64,000 bases of DNA from Novosphingobium sp. RL4 (lineage in GTDB: Bacteria > Pseudomonadota > Alphaproteobacteria > Sphingomonadales > Sphingomonadaceae): positions 124,001-188,000 of the forward strand of contig NZ_CP141945.1 in NCBI RefSeq assembly GCF_035658495.1, given 5' to 3'. A program made the position numbers and the translations under genes. Positions 26,188-34,394 of the stretch are shown here, piece after piece (position 1 is the stretch's first letter; the number at the start of each line of letters is the position of its first letter). Below the pieces are notes generated by a model. That model had not been told where the DNA came from and searched no databases. It saw only the letters and a list, made by a program, of their open reading frames with translations.

Positions 26188-27624
26188 TCAGACCGCCTGC
26201 AACCTGGGCTTCAGGCCGCCGGGTGCTTCGCCGATCTGGAAGCGCCTGGCATGTTCGGCAAGGGTGGTCGCGTCGGAGATCAGCGTGCGGGCGGCAGCGG
26301 ACGTCTGCTCGACCATCGCGGCGTTCTGCTGGGTGGTGCGGTCCATCATGCCCACGGCAACGCTCACTTCGGAAATCGCCGAGGCCTGCGCGTCGTTGTC
26401 CCGCGCCATGGTTTCGACGAGGTGGTGAACCCGGTCGACTTCTCCGGCGATCCGTTCCAGCGAGCGGTCCACCCGCGATACCGTCTCTACCGCCCGGTCG
26501 ATCTCGGAGCGGGTGGCCGAAAGGCCGTTGCGGGCCTTGCGGGCCTCTTCCTCGGCGCGCATGGCCAGCGAACTGACGAGGTCGGCCACGACCGCGAAAC
26601 CGCGCCCGGCGTTTCCGGCACGCCCCGCCTCGACGGCGGCGTTCATGGCAAGGACGCGGGTCTGGAAGGCGATCTTGTCCACCCCCTCGATCACCTCGTC
26701 GATCCCGCGCGCGCTTTCGTGGACCACTTGCATGGCCTGCACCGCATCTTCGGCCACGGCGCGGCCCTGCTGCACGACGGAAAGCGCGCCGCCTGCAATG
26801 CCGAGGGTTTCCTGCGCGCCGCCGGCAGTGGCCTTCACCCGTTCCTCCACTCGCACAAGGGTGGCGGCGGTCTCTTCGAGATTGGCGGCGCTGCTTTCGG
26901 TGCGGCGTGCAAGATCCTCGGACGCGCGGGCGATCGCGCCGGATTCGCCGTAGATCGCCTCCGACGTCCGCACCACCGAGCCGATCGTGCCGCGCAGGTT
27001 CGCGAGGCTGCCGTTGTAGGACTGCTTGAGCGAGAGGAAGCCGCCGGGCAGGTCGTCGATGTCATGGATGAGATCGCCGCCAGCCAGCCGAGACATCGCG
27101 CGGTCCAGCGCGGCGATGGCCTGGTTCCGCTCTGCCTCGGCTTCTTCGAAGTAGATCGAGATCGACAGGTCCATGTCGAGCATGGCCGCCTTCATCAGCG
27201 CCCGGCTGAGCTTGCCGGGGCGCGAGAGGCCGAGCATCCGCTTCCACGGGCTTGCGCTGCGCTCCACCGCGCGCATGATTTCCTCAAGCACGAGCGCATA
27301 GCCGCCGATGTACCAGCGGGGCTCAAGGCCGATCCGGGCATGGACCTTCCCGATGCGGCTGACGGCGGCGTGGTAGCTCTCGTCGAAGCGGCCGGTGGCG
27401 ATGCCCATCCAGTGCCCGAGCTGGGCGCTCTTGGCGGAATCGATGTGCCGGTCGCTGGTGAACATGCGCGCCATTTGCGGCGTGGCGCGGACACGTGCGT
27501 AGAAATGGTCGAGCGCGGGGGGAATGCACTTGCGAAGCAGGGGCTGCGCCGCCGCGAGAACGCGGCGCTGCGCAGGGTCGAACTCGAGGAATTCCAGCCG
27601 TTCCTCGATCGTCTTGACTGTCAA
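26188..27624 (-). CDS. Globin-coupled methyl-accepting chemotaxis protein (HemAT-like)
   Basis: A soluble chemoreceptor that would sense oxygen or another gas through haem and signal to CheA. The 478-residue protein starts with a globin-sensor domain (about residues 1-160) with the proximal His candidate in KVHARIGLEPRWYIGGY, followed by a coiled-coil linker and an MCP signalling domain with the hairpin tip [20 protein letters not shown]. No transmembrane helix is visible. The start is TTG 27624, 5 bases after GGGAGA. The signalling domain is very similar to that of the chemoreceptor at the end of the window. It is divergent from a GNAT gene. Confidence 0.93.
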   Translation of the reverse strand: MTVKTIEERLEFLEFDPAQRRVLAAAQPLLRKCIPPALDHFYARVRATPQMARMFTSDRHIDSAKSAQLGHWMGIATGRFDESYHAAVSRIGKVHARIGLEPRWYIGGYALVLEEIMRAVERSASPWKRMLGLSRPGKLSRALMKAAMLDMDLSISIYFEEAEAERNQAIAALDRAMSRLAGGDLIHDIDDLPGGFLSLKQSYNGSLANLRGTIGSVVRTSEAIYGESGAIARASEDLARRTESSAANLEETAATLVRVEERVKATAGGAQETLGIAGGALSVVQQGRAVAEDAVQAMQVVHESARGIDEVIEGVDKIAFQTRVLAMNAAVEAGRAGNAGRGFAVVADLVSSLAMRAEEEARKARNGLSATRSEIDRAVETVSRVDRSLERIAGEVDRVHHLVETMARDNDAQASAISEVSVAVGMMDRTTQQNAAMVEQTSAAARTLISDATTLAEHARRFQIGEAPGGLKPRLQAV

Positions 27625-27765
27625 TTTGATCTCCCGTGCGGCGGCGGCTCGCCGGCCGTAATGAAATCCTTTGCGTCAATGCTTTATAGGAAAGCCGCGG
27701 CCCCGGCCGGGCGCTTGGCCGTCATAATTTTCCGCCTGGGGAAGCTTCGCGTTCGGGGGGGCTGC

Positions 27766-27793
27766 TTGCGGGGACCGAGCCGTCCACTATAGT
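27766..27793 (+). promoter_or_regulatory. Promoter of GNAT gene, probably leaderless
   Basis: TTGCGG at 27766-27771 and TATAGT at 27788-27793 are spaced 16 bases apart. The predicted transcription start is within a base or two of the ATG at 27800, so the mRNA would have no leader. No independent ribosome binding site is seen. Confidence 0.45.
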
Positions 27794-27799
27794 GCCGGG

Positions 27800-28366
27800 A
27801 TGACGCAAGCTGACGATATCGACCGGCACCTCGGTGGAGCATGTTTGACCATTCGTGATGCCGTACCGGCGGATATCGAAGGGATCACGGCCATCTACAA
27901 CGACGCCGTGCTGAACACGACCGCGATCTGGAACGAAACCGCCGTCGACACCGCCAACCGGCTCGCCTGGCTGGCCGACCGCAGGCAGGCGGGCTATCCC
28001 GTGCTGGTGTCGCTCGACGAATCCGGGACGGTGCTGGGCTATGCCTCCTTCGGGGACTGGCGCGCATTCGACGGCTATCGCCACACCGTCGAGCATTCGG
28101 TCTACGTCCGCGCGGACCGGCGCGGCGGCGGGATCGGAATGAACCTGATGATTGCCCTGATCGAACGGGCGCGGGCCATCGGCAAGCACGCCATGGTCGC
28201 GGGGATCGAGGCCCGCAACGAGGGCTCGATCCGCCTTCACGAAAAGCTCGGCTTCGAATCCGTGGGCCTGTTGATAGAGGTCGGCTGCAAGTTCGGAAAC
28301 TGGCTGGACCTCGCCTTTCTTCAGCTCACGCTCGACAGCCGCGAAGCGCCCGATCGGCTGCCGTAA
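27800..28366 (+). CDS. GNAT N-acetyltransferase, phosphinothricin acetyltransferase-like
   Basis: A 188-residue acetyl-CoA-dependent acetyltransferase. IRDAVPADIEGITAIYNDAVLNTTAIWNE at the N-terminus and YRHTVEHSVYVRADRRGGGIGMNLM, which holds the acetyl-CoA pyrophosphate loop (RxxxxG), are characteristic of the Pat/Bar and MddA group; HEKLGFESVG follows. These enzymes acetylate methionine sulfoximine, phosphinothricin or related small amines; the true substrate is unknown. About 17 residues precede the usual family start, so an internal start near LTIRD is possible. It converges on the GlcNAc kinase gene with 2 bases between the stops. Confidence 0.88.
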   Translation: MTQADDIDRHLGGACLTIRDAVPADIEGITAIYNDAVLNTTAIWNETAVDTANRLAWLADRRQAGYPVLVSLDESGTVLGYASFGDWRAFDGYRHTVEHSVYVRADRRGGGIGMNLMIALIERARAIGKHAMVAGIEARNEGSIRLHEKLGFESVGLLIEVGCKFGNWLDLAFLQLTLDSREAPDRLP

Positions 28367-28368
28367 GC

Positions 28369-29232
28369 TCAGGCAGGCACGAAACCGGCAAGGCGCAGCG
28401 CGCCGTCCAGCGAATCTCCGAGGGCAGGGCTCAGACGCTCTACCGTGCGCGAACGTAGCCACGGCTGCATCCGCGGGGCGAGACCGCCGACGAGCGTGCA
28501 GCGCGTGGCGCCGCGTTCGAAGATGGTCTCGATGAAGCGCTCGATATGGCCTGCCGCGTGTTCGACGATGGAGCGGGCGATGGCGTCGTCGGCCTCGGCA
28601 TAGTCCATCACCAGCGGCGCGAAGGTGCCGTAATCGCGCGGGCTTGCATGGTCCATCCAGGCGATGGCCCGTGCAGTGTCATGCTCGAACCGTTCGGTCA
28701 CGGCGGCGCTGAGCGGGGTCTTGCGGGTGCGCCCGTCCAGCGCGCGCAAGGCGTGGCGCATCGCGGAAAGGCCGAGCGCGGCGCCGCTCCCTTCGTCCGA
28801 GATCGGGAAGCCGTAGCCGCCGATGGTGAAATCGCGGCCGTCCACCCGCACCTGCGCGGCGCTGCCGGTGCCGATGATGAGGATTGCACCGTCCTGTCCG
28901 GCGTGCGCGCCGAGGTTGGCGATCTGCGCGTCCGTGGCATAGTTCACCGAAGCGAAGCCGAAATCGAGTTCGGCCAGCGCATCGCGCACGCCGGGGCGGG
29001 TGATCCCGGCGATGCCCATGCCGGCATGGATGGCGGCGCGCTGCCCATCGGTCAGCCCGGCTTCGGCCACGGCCTGATCGACCGTATCCTTGAGCGTTTC
29101 GTAAAGCGCTTCCATGCCGATCCGCGCATTGGCGGTGCCGGACCTGCCATGGCCGATCTCCTTGCCCTGCGCGTCGACCAGCCGGGCGCGGCAATTGCTG
29201 CCGCCTGCGTCGATGCCGAGGAAATAGGTCAT
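28369..29232 (-). CDS. BadF/BadG-type amino-sugar kinase (probable GlcNAc kinase)
   Basis: Likely phosphorylates N-acetylglucosamine (or glucosamine) with ATP. The 287-residue protein shows the ASKHA phosphate-1 motif FLGIDAGGSNCRA, the phosphate-2 region AILIIGTGSAAQV and the adenosine loop TLVGGLAPRMQPW. The start ATG 29232 overlaps the dld stop (ATGA at 29229-29232). It is the last gene of a coupled operon with nagB-II, nagA, a GH84 hexosaminidase and dld, which points to GlcNAc released inside the cell as substrate. Glucosamine kinase (GspK) is the alternative. Confidence 0.87.
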   Translation of the reverse strand: MTYFLGIDAGGSNCRARLVDAQGKEIGHGRSGTANARIGMEALYETLKDTVDQAVAEAGLTDGQRAAIHAGMGIAGITRPGVRDALAELDFGFASVNYATDAQIANLGAHAGQDGAILIIGTGSAAQVRVDGRDFTIGGYGFPISDEGSGAALGLSAMRHALRALDGRTRKTPLSAAVTERFEHDTARAIAWMDHASPRDYGTFAPLVMDYAEADDAIARSIVEHAAGHIERFIETIFERGATRCTLVGGLAPRMQPWLRSRTVERLSPALGDSLDGALRLAGFVPA

Positions 29233-30944
29233 GGGTGTTCTCCGTGAGTCCCCGTCCAGTCGCGGCCACGGGGGGTATGGCCGATGCCGGGGTTGAGCTG
29301 GTTGCGCGGGTCGATCTCGCGGTAGAATTCCGCCAGTTCGGGCCGCGCGACATAGAGGTGGCCGACGTTGTGCTCGGCCGGATAACGGGCGCCGCGCGCG
29401 TCGAGCAGCGCCCAGAGCGCGTGCTCGAAGCCGAGCGGGTCCGTGCCCTTCTTCACGATGTAGTCCTGGTGGAACACCTGGCAGAAGAAATGGCCGTAAT
29501 AGAGCGTGTGGATCGTGCGCGCGGCAAGATCGGCGGGAAGCTGCTCCACCCATTCGCGGGTATTGCGGGGCAGGGCCACATCGAGCGCGACGATGTCCTC
29601 CACTTCGCGGCGATGGACAGCGCGGTAGCGCACCGCCGCCCCCGCCGCGACGAAGCGGTGGAGGAAGGCCTTGGCGCTTTCCTGCGGCGTGCATTCGAAA
29701 TGATCGCCATCGGCACCGCCGGGGAACAGCGCGCCGAGCAGCGCGCGCGCCGCCTCTACCTGATCGCGCGGCACCTTGAGGATCAGGTGATGCGCGAAGC
29801 GGGCGCGGTATTCGCGCATGCGGGGCGGGAGGTGCTCGGGGATGAACCGGCTTGCCCATTGCATCAGCCGGTCGGCAAGGCCGCCGCCGAACAGCCCGTC
29901 GAAGCGGGACTTGGCCGCGAACAGCGCGGGCAGGCGATCGGTGCCGAGCCGCTCGATGGCGTAGAACATGTCGCGGCCGTAGCGGTCCGCCACGTCGAAA
30001 GCCTCGGCGTGCATGTATTCGCCCGCAATCGGCAGGGTATCGAAATCGCGCAGCATGGTGCGGCGCAGGTCGGTCAGCCGGTCGGGATCGCGGGTGCCGA
30101 TGTAGAACGTGGTCGTCTCGTCCTCGCGCGCGAAAGTGTCGAGGCGGACGGCGAAGACGATCAGCTTGCCCGCGCTTCCCGCCGCCTCGAACAGGCAGCG
30201 CGGATCGGCGTTGAAGCGGGCGGGCACCTCGCTCTCGATATCGCGGACGTGCCGGGCATAGGCATGGTCGTGCGCCCACTTGTCGCCGGCGGGGTCGATG
30301 TCGGCCTCGGTATACTGTTCGCGGTCGAGGCGGGAGAGCATGGTCTCGGGCTCGTCGCCAAGATCGATGCCGAGGTGGTTGAACAGGCGCAGCGAACCGT
30401 CGGCCTGGACCTGCGCATAAAGCGCGAGCTGGGTATAGGCAGGCCCGCGCCGGATCAGCGAACCGCCCGAATTGTTGCAGACCCCGCCCACGACCGAGGC
30501 CCCGAGGCAGGATGAGCCGATCACCGAATGCGGCTCGCGCCCGAAGGGGCGCAGCGCCTGCTCCAGCTTGTAAAGCGTGGTGCCGGGCATGCAAAGCACC
30601 TGGGTGCCGCGCTGGATCACCTTGAGCGCGGAGAGCCGCGTGGTGCTGATGATGACGAGACCGCCGGGATAGTCGTCGCCATCGGGGGTGGAACCGCCGG
30701 TAAGCCCGGTGTTCGACGCCTGCATGATGATCGACACGTCCGCCGCCACGCAGGCCTGCACCGCGCGCCACAGCTCCACCAGGGTGCCGGGGCGCACCAC
30801 CGCGATGGCCGGGCCCTCGCCGGTGCGATAGCCCTTGCGGAAGCGCGCCGTGGCGCGGGGAGAGGTGAGCACGTCACGCTTGCCGACCGCGCCGCGAAGG
30901 GCGGCCAGAAGCGCCTTGTCCCGTGTGGTGATGCTCGCTGCCAT
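29229..30944 (-). CDS. dld: Quinone-dependent D-lactate dehydrogenase
   Basis: Peripheral membrane flavoprotein that oxidises D-lactate to pyruvate and reduces ubiquinone. At 571 residues it has the length of E. coli Dld. The N-terminal FAD-binding domain contains MQASNTGLTGGSTPDG and VGGVCNNSGGSLIRRGP; the C-terminal membrane-binding domain contains HHLILKVPRDQVEAA and VFHQDYIVKKGTDP, ending with NQLNPGIGH. It sits within the amino-sugar operon, 14 bases after the GH84 gene and overlapping the kinase gene. Since MurQ, encoded 11 kb away in the same block, releases D-lactate from MurNAc-6-P, this enzyme most likely disposes of that product. Confidence 0.95.
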   Translation of the reverse strand: MAASITTRDKALLAALRGAVGKRDVLTSPRATARFRKGYRTGEGPAIAVVRPGTLVELWRAVQACVAADVSIIMQASNTGLTGGSTPDGDDYPGGLVIISTTRLSALKVIQRGTQVLCMPGTTLYKLEQALRPFGREPHSVIGSSCLGASVVGGVCNNSGGSLIRRGPAYTQLALYAQVQADGSLRLFNHLGIDLGDEPETMLSRLDREQYTEADIDPAGDKWAHDHAYARHVRDIESEVPARFNADPRCLFEAAGSAGKLIVFAVRLDTFAREDETTTFYIGTRDPDRLTDLRRTMLRDFDTLPIAGEYMHAEAFDVADRYGRDMFYAIERLGTDRLPALFAAKSRFDGLFGGGLADRLMQWASRFIPEHLPPRMREYRARFAHHLILKVPRDQVEAARALLGALFPGGADGDHFECTPQESAKAFLHRFVAAGAAVRYRAVHRREVEDIVALDVALPRNTREWVEQLPADLAARTIHTLYYGHFFCQVFHQDYIVKKGTDPLGFEHALWALLDARGARYPAEHNVGHLYVARPELAEFYREIDPRNQLNPGIGHTPRGRDWTGTHGEHP

Positions 30945-30958
30945 GGTTCTTTCCCCGG

Positions 30959-32056
30959 TTACTGGGTCTGGACCTCGTCGTCGGTCATCAGGTCGGCGCC
31001 GTCGAGCCAGTGCAGGATCTCGCGCGCGGCGGGATGGTCGATGCCTTCGTAGCGCGCGCGCAGACGGCCGCCGCGAACGCCGAGCCGCTCGTAGCCCACG
31101 TCCTGGAGGGCCGGAAGGTCCTGCTGCAACATTACGGCGAATTCATCTCCGAGAAGCCGGCGCGCGGCGGCGGCGAAGGCGGCGCCATAGGCATAGTCGC
31201 CGCCCTGGGCATAGACCATCGGCAGCGTCAGCGCCGGGATGCAGCCGAGATGGGCCTGGATCGCCGGGTTGATCGCATGGCCGGAAACATGCTCCGCGAT
31301 ACCTGCCGGGCGGCCGGTGAAGGCGCGCAAGTGCAGGAAGCGCGACATGCGCGCGCCGTCGTTGACGGGCCAGTTGTCCCACAGGCAGACCTTGCGGCCC
31401 AGTTCGCCCGCCACGCGTTCGAGATGGGCCGGGCCGATTTCCTTCGCGCAGACTTCCTCGCCCGTCCAGTAGACCTGCACGGCCGGATCGAGCAGGCGGC
31501 CGAGCTTGCCGAGATAGTCCGCCGGGCGGTCCGCGAAGACGAGGTCCAGCACCGGATCGTCGGAATAGTACGTCGGGCAGGTATAGACCCGCGTGGCCCG
31601 GGTGAGCCCGGCGCAGAAGTTGACCACTTCGGCCTGACGCTCCGCAAGTTCCGGCATGTCGCCGCGAAGGTCATCGAACAGCACTGCAAGGTCGTCTATG
31701 CCGATGGCGTCAAGCTCGGCGACGCGGCGCGTCAGGTCGGCGCGGGCGGCATCGTCGAAGGGGTGCGTGGAGCCGACCGGCGTGATCGCCATGCCGAAAC
31801 GCATCCCGGCGCCCCGGCACTCGGCGGAAAGGCGGGCGAGGGATTCGGCCTGCGCGGCGTCATGCGACTTTCGCCATTCGCGCCGCAGCGAGCGGTCCGC
31901 CTTGGGGCCGTAGTGGTAGAAGCCGTAACCGGCCTCCGCCAGCGTCCTCACCACGTAGCTGCGCTCGGCCTCGTTCCAGATACGGCCGAAGCGCCCCTCG
32001 ATCAGGCCCAGTTCCGGCTGAAGCACGGGCTTGGCGGCAGGAGCTTGCCGGGTCAT
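30959..32056 (-). CDS. GH84-like beta-N-acetylglucosaminidase, no signal peptide
   Basis: Expected to remove beta-linked N-acetylglucosamine by substrate-assisted catalysis. The 365-residue protein shows the GH84 pattern: LIEGRFGRIWN near residue 18, GFYHYGPKADRSLRREWR, the catalytic Asp pair in LFDDLRGD (D128, D129), VYWTGEEVCAKEI and LWDNWPVND. It is one compact catalytic domain without signal peptide or accessory modules, so it is likely cytoplasmic. Its start overlaps the nagA stop (ATGA at 32053-32056). With anmK, murQ and a GlcNAc kinase nearby, it may cut GlcNAc-anhydroMurNAc, the job normally done by NagZ (GH3). That role is inference. Confidence 0.85.
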   Translation of the reverse strand: MTRQAPAAKPVLQPELGLIEGRFGRIWNEAERSYVVRTLAEAGYGFYHYGPKADRSLRREWRKSHDAAQAESLARLSAECRGAGMRFGMAITPVGSTHPFDDAARADLTRRVAELDAIGIDDLAVLFDDLRGDMPELAERQAEVVNFCAGLTRATRVYTCPTYYSDDPVLDLVFADRPADYLGKLGRLLDPAVQVYWTGEEVCAKEIGPAHLERVAGELGRKVCLWDNWPVNDGARMSRFLHLRAFTGRPAGIAEHVSGHAINPAIQAHLGCIPALTLPMVYAQGGDYAYGAAFAAAARRLLGDEFAVMLQQDLPALQDVGYERLGVRGGRLRARYEGIDHPAAREILHWLDGADLMTDDEVQTQ

Positions 32057-33204
32057 TCCCGGTGATCCTCGCGGGCGCCGCCGATCCAGGTCGAGCGGAC
32101 CAGACGGTCATCGCCCAGGTGGACGAGATCGGCGCGAAGGCCGGGCGCGATGGCGCCGGTTTCATGATCCAGCCGCAGGAAACGGGCGGGATTGCCGCTC
32201 GCCATGCGCGATGCGGTCACGATGTCGCAGCCGATCATGTCCATCGCGTTGCGCAGGGCCTGCGCCATGGTGAGCGCTGAGCCTGCCAGCGTGCCGTCCG
32301 GGCCGGTGCACATGCCATTGGCGACCTTGATGTCCTGATCCATCAGCGTGAACTGCCCCAGCGTGCCGCCCACCGGCGGCATGGCGTCGGTGACGAGCAT
32401 CACGCCTTCATCGCCGCGGGCTGAAACCGCCACGCGCATGGCGGCGGGGTGGACGTGGAACCCGTCCACGATCAGGCCGAAGTGGCTGGCGCGGTCCTCC
32501 AGCGCGGCGCCGACCATGCCGGGATCGCGGCTGAGGAACTGCGTCATCGCGTTGAACAGGTGCGTGAAGCCGGCCAGCCCTTCGGCCAGCGCCGCGCGGG
32601 CCTGGTCGTAATCGGCCAGGCTGTGTCCGGCGCAGACGAGAACGCCCGCCTCGGCAAGCGCGCGCACCGTGCCCTCGGCGGCGAGTTCGGGTGCCAGCGT
32701 CACCACCCGGCGACCGGCGGTGGGTGCGGAAAGCCGTGCGATCACTTCGGGATCGACCCGCGTGAAGCGGTTCTGGTCGTGAATGCCCTTCTTGGCGACG
32801 TTGAGGTGCGGCCCCTCGATATGGACGCCCAGAACCCCGGGAACGCCTTCCGCCAGCGCGGCTTCGCCCGCTGCGATCGCGGCTTCCACCACTTGCGGGT
32901 AATCGCTGATGAGCGTGGGCAGCAGGCCGGTGGTGCCATAGCGGCGATGTGCCTTGGCGATCGCGCGAATGCCCTCGATGCAGGGCATGTCGTTGAACAG
33001 CACGTCACCGCCGCCGTTCACCTGGGTATCGATGAAGCCGGGCAGCAGGTAGCCGCCGCCAAGGTCGACGACCGTGCAGTCTTCCGGCAGGGCGCCGGGC
33101 GCGGCAAGGCCGTGGATGCGCGCGCCGTCCAGGATCAGCGCCTCGCCTTCCACCACGCGGTCGGCAAGGACGATGCGCGCTCCGATAAGGGCTGTAAGGG
33201 TCAT
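32053..33204 (-). CDS. nagA: N-acetylglucosamine-6-phosphate deacetylase
   Basis: Removes the acetyl group of GlcNAc-6-P to give GlcN-6-P and acetate. The 383-residue amidohydrolase shows LLPGFIDTQVNGGG, GVHIEGPHLNVAKKGIHD with the metal-binding Glu, CAGHSLADY, THLFNAM, VDGFHVHP and the catalytic Asp in VTDAMPPVGG. The start overlaps the preceding SIS gene stop and the end overlaps the GH84 start, so translation is coupled across three genes. It receives GlcNAc-6-P from both the GlcNAc kinase and MurQ. Confidence 0.96.
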   Translation of the reverse strand: MTLTALIGARIVLADRVVEGEALILDGARIHGLAAPGALPEDCTVVDLGGGYLLPGFIDTQVNGGGDVLFNDMPCIEGIRAIAKAHRRYGTTGLLPTLISDYPQVVEAAIAAGEAALAEGVPGVLGVHIEGPHLNVAKKGIHDQNRFTRVDPEVIARLSAPTAGRRVVTLAPELAAEGTVRALAEAGVLVCAGHSLADYDQARAALAEGLAGFTHLFNAMTQFLSRDPGMVGAALEDRASHFGLIVDGFHVHPAAMRVAVSARGDEGVMLVTDAMPPVGGTLGQFTLMDQDIKVANGMCTGPDGTLAGSALTMAQALRNAMDMIGCDIVTASRMASGNPARFLRLDHETGAIAPGLRADLVHLGDDRLVRSTWIGGAREDHRE

Positions 33205-34277
33205 AGCGTGCGCGTTACCTTGTTGAGGTGCGGAGGGTTGTCCGGATTGCGACCGCGCGCCAGCGAGAGTTCGTTGGCGAGGCTGTAGAAACTCTGGATC
33301 TGCCCGATGGCGCCCAGTACCGGATGAACGTCCGTCCGCGAAGGCAGGACCAGCGCTGCCGGGGCGATGTCCTCGGCAAGCCCGGCGGCGATCACCCGCG
33401 CGCCGCGTGCCGCGAAGTCCTCAAGCCGTTCGCGCAGGCCGGTGCGGGCCACGTCGAGCGGGGCGAGCACCAGCACCGGATCGCCTTCGCCCACCAGCGT
33501 CATCGGGCCATGGGCCACTTCGGCGCTGCTGAAGGCTTCGGCGTGCAGGCTGGAGGTTTCTTTCAGCTTGAGCGCGGCCTCGCCCGCGATGGGAAGCGTG
33601 GGGCCTCGGCCGAGCACCAGCATCTCGCCGGCGTCCCTGAGCAGTTCGACCGCCGCGGTCCAGTCCGCATTCGCGGCTTCTTCCAGCACTTCGCCTGTCG
33701 TCTCGAGCGCGGCAAGCAGCGCTTCGTCCTGGCTCCACTCGGCCACGAGATGGGTGAGGGCGACGAGCGTGCAGACGAAGCTCTTGGTGGCGGCCACGCT
33801 GGTTTCGGGTCCGGCGTGGACGGGAATGACGATCTGCGCCAGTTCGGCGAGCGGCGATTCGGCGTCATTGACCACCGCGATCACCACCGCGCCCTTTTCG
33901 CGCGCATCCTGCGCCGCCGCCAGCAGGTCGGGGCTGCGGCCGGACTGCGAGATCGCGATCAGCGGCACGCCTTCGAAACGCGGCGAAGTGGCATGATAGA
34001 GCGAACCCACCGAAGGTGCATGGCTCAGCGTGGGAACGCCGGCATGGGTTTCCAGCAGGAACTTGGCGAAAGCGGCTGCCTGGTCGGAACTTCCGCGCGC
34101 AAGGGTGGCGGCGAAAGGCGGTGCCAGCGCGCGGAGTTGCCGTCCGGCCTCGCGAACGAGATCGGCATTGAGCCGAAGCTGCTCGACGCAGCGCTGGGGA
34201 GCCTCATGGGCTTCGCGGGCCATCTGCGTACCTGCCTCAGGTGCCGCTCTGGTCTCTTTAGGTGTCGCTAGAGTCAT
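33201..34277 (-). CDS. Glucosamine-6-phosphate deaminase, SIS-domain type (NagB-II)
   Basis: Converts GlcN-6-P to fructose-6-P and ammonia. The protein has two SIS domains: ARGSSDQAAAFAKFLLE with PLIAISQSGRSPDLLAA in the first, and LGRGPTLPIAGEAALKLKETSSLHAEAFSSAEVAHGP in the second, ending HLNKVTRTL as in the Shewanella NagB-II that I recall. It lacks the glutaminase domain of GlmS. The start is given as ATG 34277; ATG 34223 (MAREAHEAP) has a better ribosome binding site and is possible. First gene of the operon with nagA, GH84, dld and the kinase, and divergent from the PP2C gene across a direct-repeat operator candidate. Confidence 0.9.
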   Translation of the reverse strand: MTLATPKETRAAPEAGTQMAREAHEAPQRCVEQLRLNADLVREAGRQLRALAPPFAATLARGSSDQAAAFAKFLLETHAGVPTLSHAPSVGSLYHATSPRFEGVPLIAISQSGRSPDLLAAAQDAREKGAVVIAVVNDAESPLAELAQIVIPVHAGPETSVAATKSFVCTLVALTHLVAEWSQDEALLAALETTGEVLEEAANADWTAAVELLRDAGEMLVLGRGPTLPIAGEAALKLKETSSLHAEAFSSAEVAHGPMTLVGEGDPVLVLAPLDVARTGLRERLEDFAARGARVIAAGLAEDIAPAALVLPSRTDVHPVLGAIGQIQSFYSLANELSLARGRNPDNPPHLNKVTRTL

Positions 34278-34311
34278 GTCGAGGACAGATACCAGTTTCG
34301 ATTTTTGGTAC

Positions 34312-34328
34312 AAGTGGCATTAAAGTGG
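34312..34328 (+). promoter_or_regulatory. Direct-repeat operator candidate, copy 1
   Basis: AAGTGG-CATTA-AAGTGG: two AAGTGG units with an 11-base period between the divergent nagB-II operon and the PP2C-anmK genes. Nearly the same element (reverse strand) is ahead of the TonB receptor gene at 36381-36397. The local GntR regulator is the natural candidate to bind it, but this is inferred. Confidence 0.5.
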
Positions 34329-34394
34329 TTTTATATTTTACCGTCGTCGTGATACCGGTCTTACATCGCAAGTGAATTGTGACGGGAGAATCCG

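Noticed and set aside
29233..30771. In-frame upstream extension of the GlcNAc kinase gene to an 800-codon frame
   Set aside because: The extra part is Arg-rich shadow of dld; the kinase signature begins right at MTYFLGIDAGGSN with an ATGA overlap with dld.
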